Shown here: one piece after another, positions 62,222 through 64,000 of the stretch
Layout: the number at the start of each line of letters is the position of its first letter
Numbering within the stretch: position 1 is the stretch's first letter
NCBI GenBank assembly: GCA_964428355.1
Contig: CAYRYU010000010.1
Location: 53,432-117,431, forward strand
Origin: CAYRYU01 sp964428355
Lineage (GTDB): Bacteria > Muiribacteriota > Ozemobacteria > Ozemobacterales > Ozemobacteraceae
Direction: 5' to 3'
Length of the DNA stretch: 64,000 nt
Notes under the pieces: generated by a model
What the model saw: only the letters and a program-made list of their open reading frames with translations
Database searches by the model: none
What the model was told of the DNA's origin: nothing
Translations under genes and position numbers: made by a program

Positions 62222-63118
62222 TTATGCGGCCTCCCTGACGAATTTCACCAGGCCTATGAATACGAAGGCATTTTCGATGGGGGAAAAAACGTGAAGAGCA
62301 TTCCGTTCGGTATCCCTTACCGGGGTAAACCTGATCTTGTACCCCGCTTTTGTAGAAAAAGAACCGGACAACAAGGAAGACAAAACGGGTTTGAAATGGT
62401 CCATTGGAAATGGTTTGAACATCTCCCGCTTGGCGTCCTTCCAGAAGGATGCAAACTGTGAATCAATGTTGATGAACTTGTAGAGTTCAAAAACGGAAAC
62501 GTCCTCGCCGATGCTTTTTCCCACCGACATGCAAGCCGTCTTGTAGGCCTCGAAAAACTTGTTGATCCCTTCCTTTAGATTTCTAATTTCCGGGTTTGAA
62601 CTCCAAATTTCCTTATAATATGAACACGCAGCAGCAGCTGTTTCAGTGGCACTCACAGATGGAACAACGAGACAATCGTCGATTTTCGAAATTGATTCGG
62701 AAAACCTGAAATCGACCGTCATCCTGTTGTTGATGATGAACTTGGGAAACCGGATCAGCTTGGCCTCCAAAGTCAATTTTTGCTTGTTCTCTCGGACAGC
62801 GGTGATAAATTCCTTGGAGAAAAAATCTTGGAACTCAATCAGACGCCCGTCAATCTTCGCCTTCTCTTGGCTCACGACTTCCTGAATCTCCGGTGAAATC
62901 AACGCCTTTTCAACATCTGAAAACTTCTTCAGGGAGTAAAAAAGAGGAAGAAGGCTATCCCCCTTTTCCTTCAGTGCCTTTGCGAGCCTTTGTAGGACAT
63001 CATTGTACTTCTTCAATTGCTTGTTCTTTTGGAGAAGCTTCTTCCTTTCAGCCTCAATCTTGGAAACTGGAGACCCTACCTCGCTCTGTTCATCAATCAA
63101 CGGCAATTGGTCTGCCAT
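62222..63118 (-). CDS. Coiled-coil protein of defence module, unknown
   Basis: The 298-residue product has a Lys/Glu-rich coiled coil at about 18-55 (IEAERKKLLQKNKQLKKYNDV), then a mixed domain without recognised motifs. No TM is seen. It stops directly before the start of the BrxD-like ATPase (TAAATG), so it belongs to the module. It may be an adaptor or DNA-binding part. The region has low GC compared with the rest of the window. Confidence 0.7.
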   Translation of the reverse strand: MADQLPLIDEQSEVGSPVSKIEAERKKLLQKNKQLKKYNDVLQRLAKALKEKGDSLLPLFYSLKKFSDVEKALISPEIQEVVSQEKAKIDGRLIEFQDFFSKEFITAVRENKQKLTLEAKLIRFPKFIINNRMTVDFRFSESISKIDDCLVVPSVSATETAAAACSYYKEIWSSNPEIRNLKEGINKFFEAYKTACMSVGKSIGEDVSVFELYKFINIDSQFASFWKDAKREMFKPFPMDHFKPVLSSLLSGSFSTKAGYKIRFTPVRDTERNALHVFSPIENAFVFIGLVKFVREAA

Positions 63119-63349
63119 TCACATCTCCCTTCCGAAACTCAAAAAGCAAAATGGATTCCAATTCAACCCTTGTCTCTGCGGCTTAAATTTGCATTCCATT
63201 CCGAACCCGATGAAGAGGAAAAGAGCCAGAGGAGAAGAATAGAATAGACAGCAATGAAAATGAGAAACCGCAAGAACAGGGACAATTGCCCAGAAAAGCA
63301 AGGGAACCCCTGACGTTTGGATGAGTTCCTTAAATGGGAAAACTCCCAT
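63119..63349 (-). CDS. Possible small membrane protein, first gene of module
   Basis: A 76-residue frame starts at ATG 63349, 26 bp downstream of the predicted transcription start, with AAAGG about 8 bp upstream. Its stop abuts the coiled-coil start (TGAATG), like the next junction in the module. The middle is hydrophobic (LLFWAIVPVLAVSHFHCCLF, ALFLFIGFG), suggesting two TM helices. The Cys/Phe/Trp-rich composition is odd, so it may be chance. Confidence 0.35.
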   Translation of the reverse strand: MGVFPFKELIQTSGVPLLFWAIVPVLAVSHFHCCLFYSSPLALFLFIGFGMECKFKPQRQGLNWNPFCFLSFGREM

Positions 63350-63381
63350 CTCCAAGACCTTTCTCCAATCTTCTCGTCAAA

Positions 63382-63410
63382 ATTCTAACACACCTCCGTG
63401 AGGATGTGAA
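63382..63410 (-). promoter_or_regulatory. Sigma70-type promoter of BrxD/helicase module
   Basis: The minus strand reads TTCACA (63410-63405), a 17-bp spacer and TAGAAT (63387-63382): one mismatch per hexamer. The predicted start is near 63375. Confidence 0.7.
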
Positions 63411-63764
63411 GGATTTCTCATCGGCCTTAACCAATCGAGCAGTCTCCCTTGGGACGCTGGCCCACGGGGCCTATAATTTTTTATAACTCATTCCAGGCTC
63501 TCGGTTTCAGGCACTCGAGGCGGAGTCATTCTCTTCGACTCTTACTATTTGCCTGATGCTTTCCCGATCTTGCTGGATCAAGCCTAGCCCCGTGTGTTTG
63601 TAACCGTTTTCCGGGCAAGACCATAGAAGCCGGAACTCTTGGAGCAGGTTTTTCTGGTGCCGATCTTGGCGAAGAGGGTTCTTTCAGAAAAACCGAAATC
63701 TCCACCCGGGGTTGCTTCGGGTTCATTTGAAAGCGGGGCGTTTCCCTTACTCCCGGGGTTGGGG

Positions 63765-63770
63765 TATAAT
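63765..63770 (+). promoter_or_regulatory. -10 element of right-edge gene
   Basis: A perfect TATAAT lies 31 bp before the ATG. The -35 region (TTTCCC, 63741-63746) is poor. Confidence 0.5.
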
Positions 63771-63801
63771 GGTTTAAGAACATCGGACAGGAGAAAGATT
63801 G

Positions 63802-64000
63802 ATGAAGCGTTGTTTGCTTCCAGTTGTCCTTTTCGTCCTTCTGGTTTCCCCGCTTTTCTCACAATCATTGAAATCAATTCACGTTGCGGGGTCGTTCAAC
63901 TCCTGGAACCCGGCTGGTTCGGCCGGGGCGATGGAGAAAAAGGGAGATGCCTGGGAGCTCCGCCTTTTCCTTCACGCGGGGCTGACCGAGTACAAGTTCT
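63802..64000 (+). CDS. Secreted CBM48/AMPK-type domain protein, 3' end outside window
   Basis: At least 66 residues: signal peptide (LLPVVLFVLLVSPLFSQ), then IHVAGSFNSWNPA and GDAWELRLFLHAGLTEYKF, the start of a glycogen-binding CBM48/AMPK beta-type domain. AGGAGA lies 8 bp before the ATG and a TATAAT precedes it. The remainder of the gene and its catalytic part, if any, are not in the window. Confidence 0.8.
   Translation, partial: MKRCLLPVVLFVLLVSPLFSQSLKSIHVAGSFNSWNPAGSAGAMEKKGDAWELRLFLHAGLTEYKF

Larger units (their letters stand above)
63350..63801. other. Intergenic region between two outward-facing genes
   Basis: It holds the minus-strand promoter at 63382-63410 and the plus-strand -10 at 63765-63770. 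A weak GGCCC/GGGCC hairpin (63459-63471) and an AT-rich stretch near 63472-63487 were seen. Open frames in 63526-63877 on the minus strand run against the right-hand gene and are not called. Confidence 0.6.

Noticed and set aside
63459..63482. Hairpin plus T-run on the plus strand
   Set aside because: Only a 5-bp stem, the T-run is displaced by 5 bases, and no plus-strand gene lies upstream to terminate.
63526..63877. Minus-strand frames near the right edge
   Set aside because: They lie antisense to the signal peptide of the right-edge gene and its promoter.

Overview
The window is a high-GC Gram-negative-type chromosome segment. It has outer-membrane-style RND pumps with an adaptor, an OmpA-like protein, several type IV prepilin-like proteins, a Hanks-type kinase with a pilin-like tail, and long HEAT-repeat proteins. 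This mix, with many lineage-specific secreted proteins, suggests a deep-branching uncultured bacterium; Candidatus Riflebacteria is my best guess, but there is no rRNA or other marker to prove it. I saw no tRNA, rRNA, IS element or CRISPR array.

Layout. (1) 1-6.8 kb: an ankyrin/membrane protein cut by the left edge, a helical membrane protein and a Ser/Thr kinase in one operon, then a lipoprotein with its own sigma70 promoter and terminator. (2) 6.9-16.8 kb: a PEP-synthase-like enzyme, an MmpL/HAE3-type RND exporter, a BtaA-like (DUF3419) lipid enzyme, then a secreted GH144-like and GH3 pair that fits beta-1,2-glucan breakdown. (3) 16.8-22.4 kb, minus strand: a GAF-GGDEF protein with a degenerate GGDEF motif, and an RND pump with its adaptor. 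(4) 22.5-28.8 kb, minus strand: two small hypotheticals, two Hsp20 genes behind a near-perfect sigma54 promoter, a DNRLRE-like protein and a large HEAT/TPR protein. (5) 29-32 kb: a secreted hypothetical, a LURP-one/scramblase-like protein and an ABC-F ATPase. (6) 32.4-38.4 kb: an operon of ECF sigma factor, ZAS/FecR anti-sigma protein, four pseudopilin-like proteins and an OmpA-family protein. (7) 38.5-40.4 kb: an SH3-M23 peptidase and a propeller-like protein.

(8) 40.7-63.4 kb is a defence island. A minus-strand RNA ligase sits next to a plus-strand BREX-like operon: RadC-N/BrxA fusion, small degenerate P-loop-like protein, BrxC/PglY, PglZ, zinc-ribbon PglX-like methyltransferase, DUF3696-like ATPase, PIN-like nuclease, and BrxL with an intact Lon dyad. 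Converging on it, 12 bp away, is a minus-strand module: possible small membrane ORF, coiled-coil protein, two different BrxD-family ATPases and an Lhr/BrxHI-like helicase. BrxL and BrxD-BrxHI normally belong to different BREX types, so their meeting here, together with the nested ATPase/PIN pair, is the strongest candidate for an undescribed system. Base composition drops in this part: by hand count 27/60 GC at 61441-61500 against 45/60 at 15001-15060.

(9) The right edge cuts a secreted protein starting with a CBM48/AMPK-type domain.
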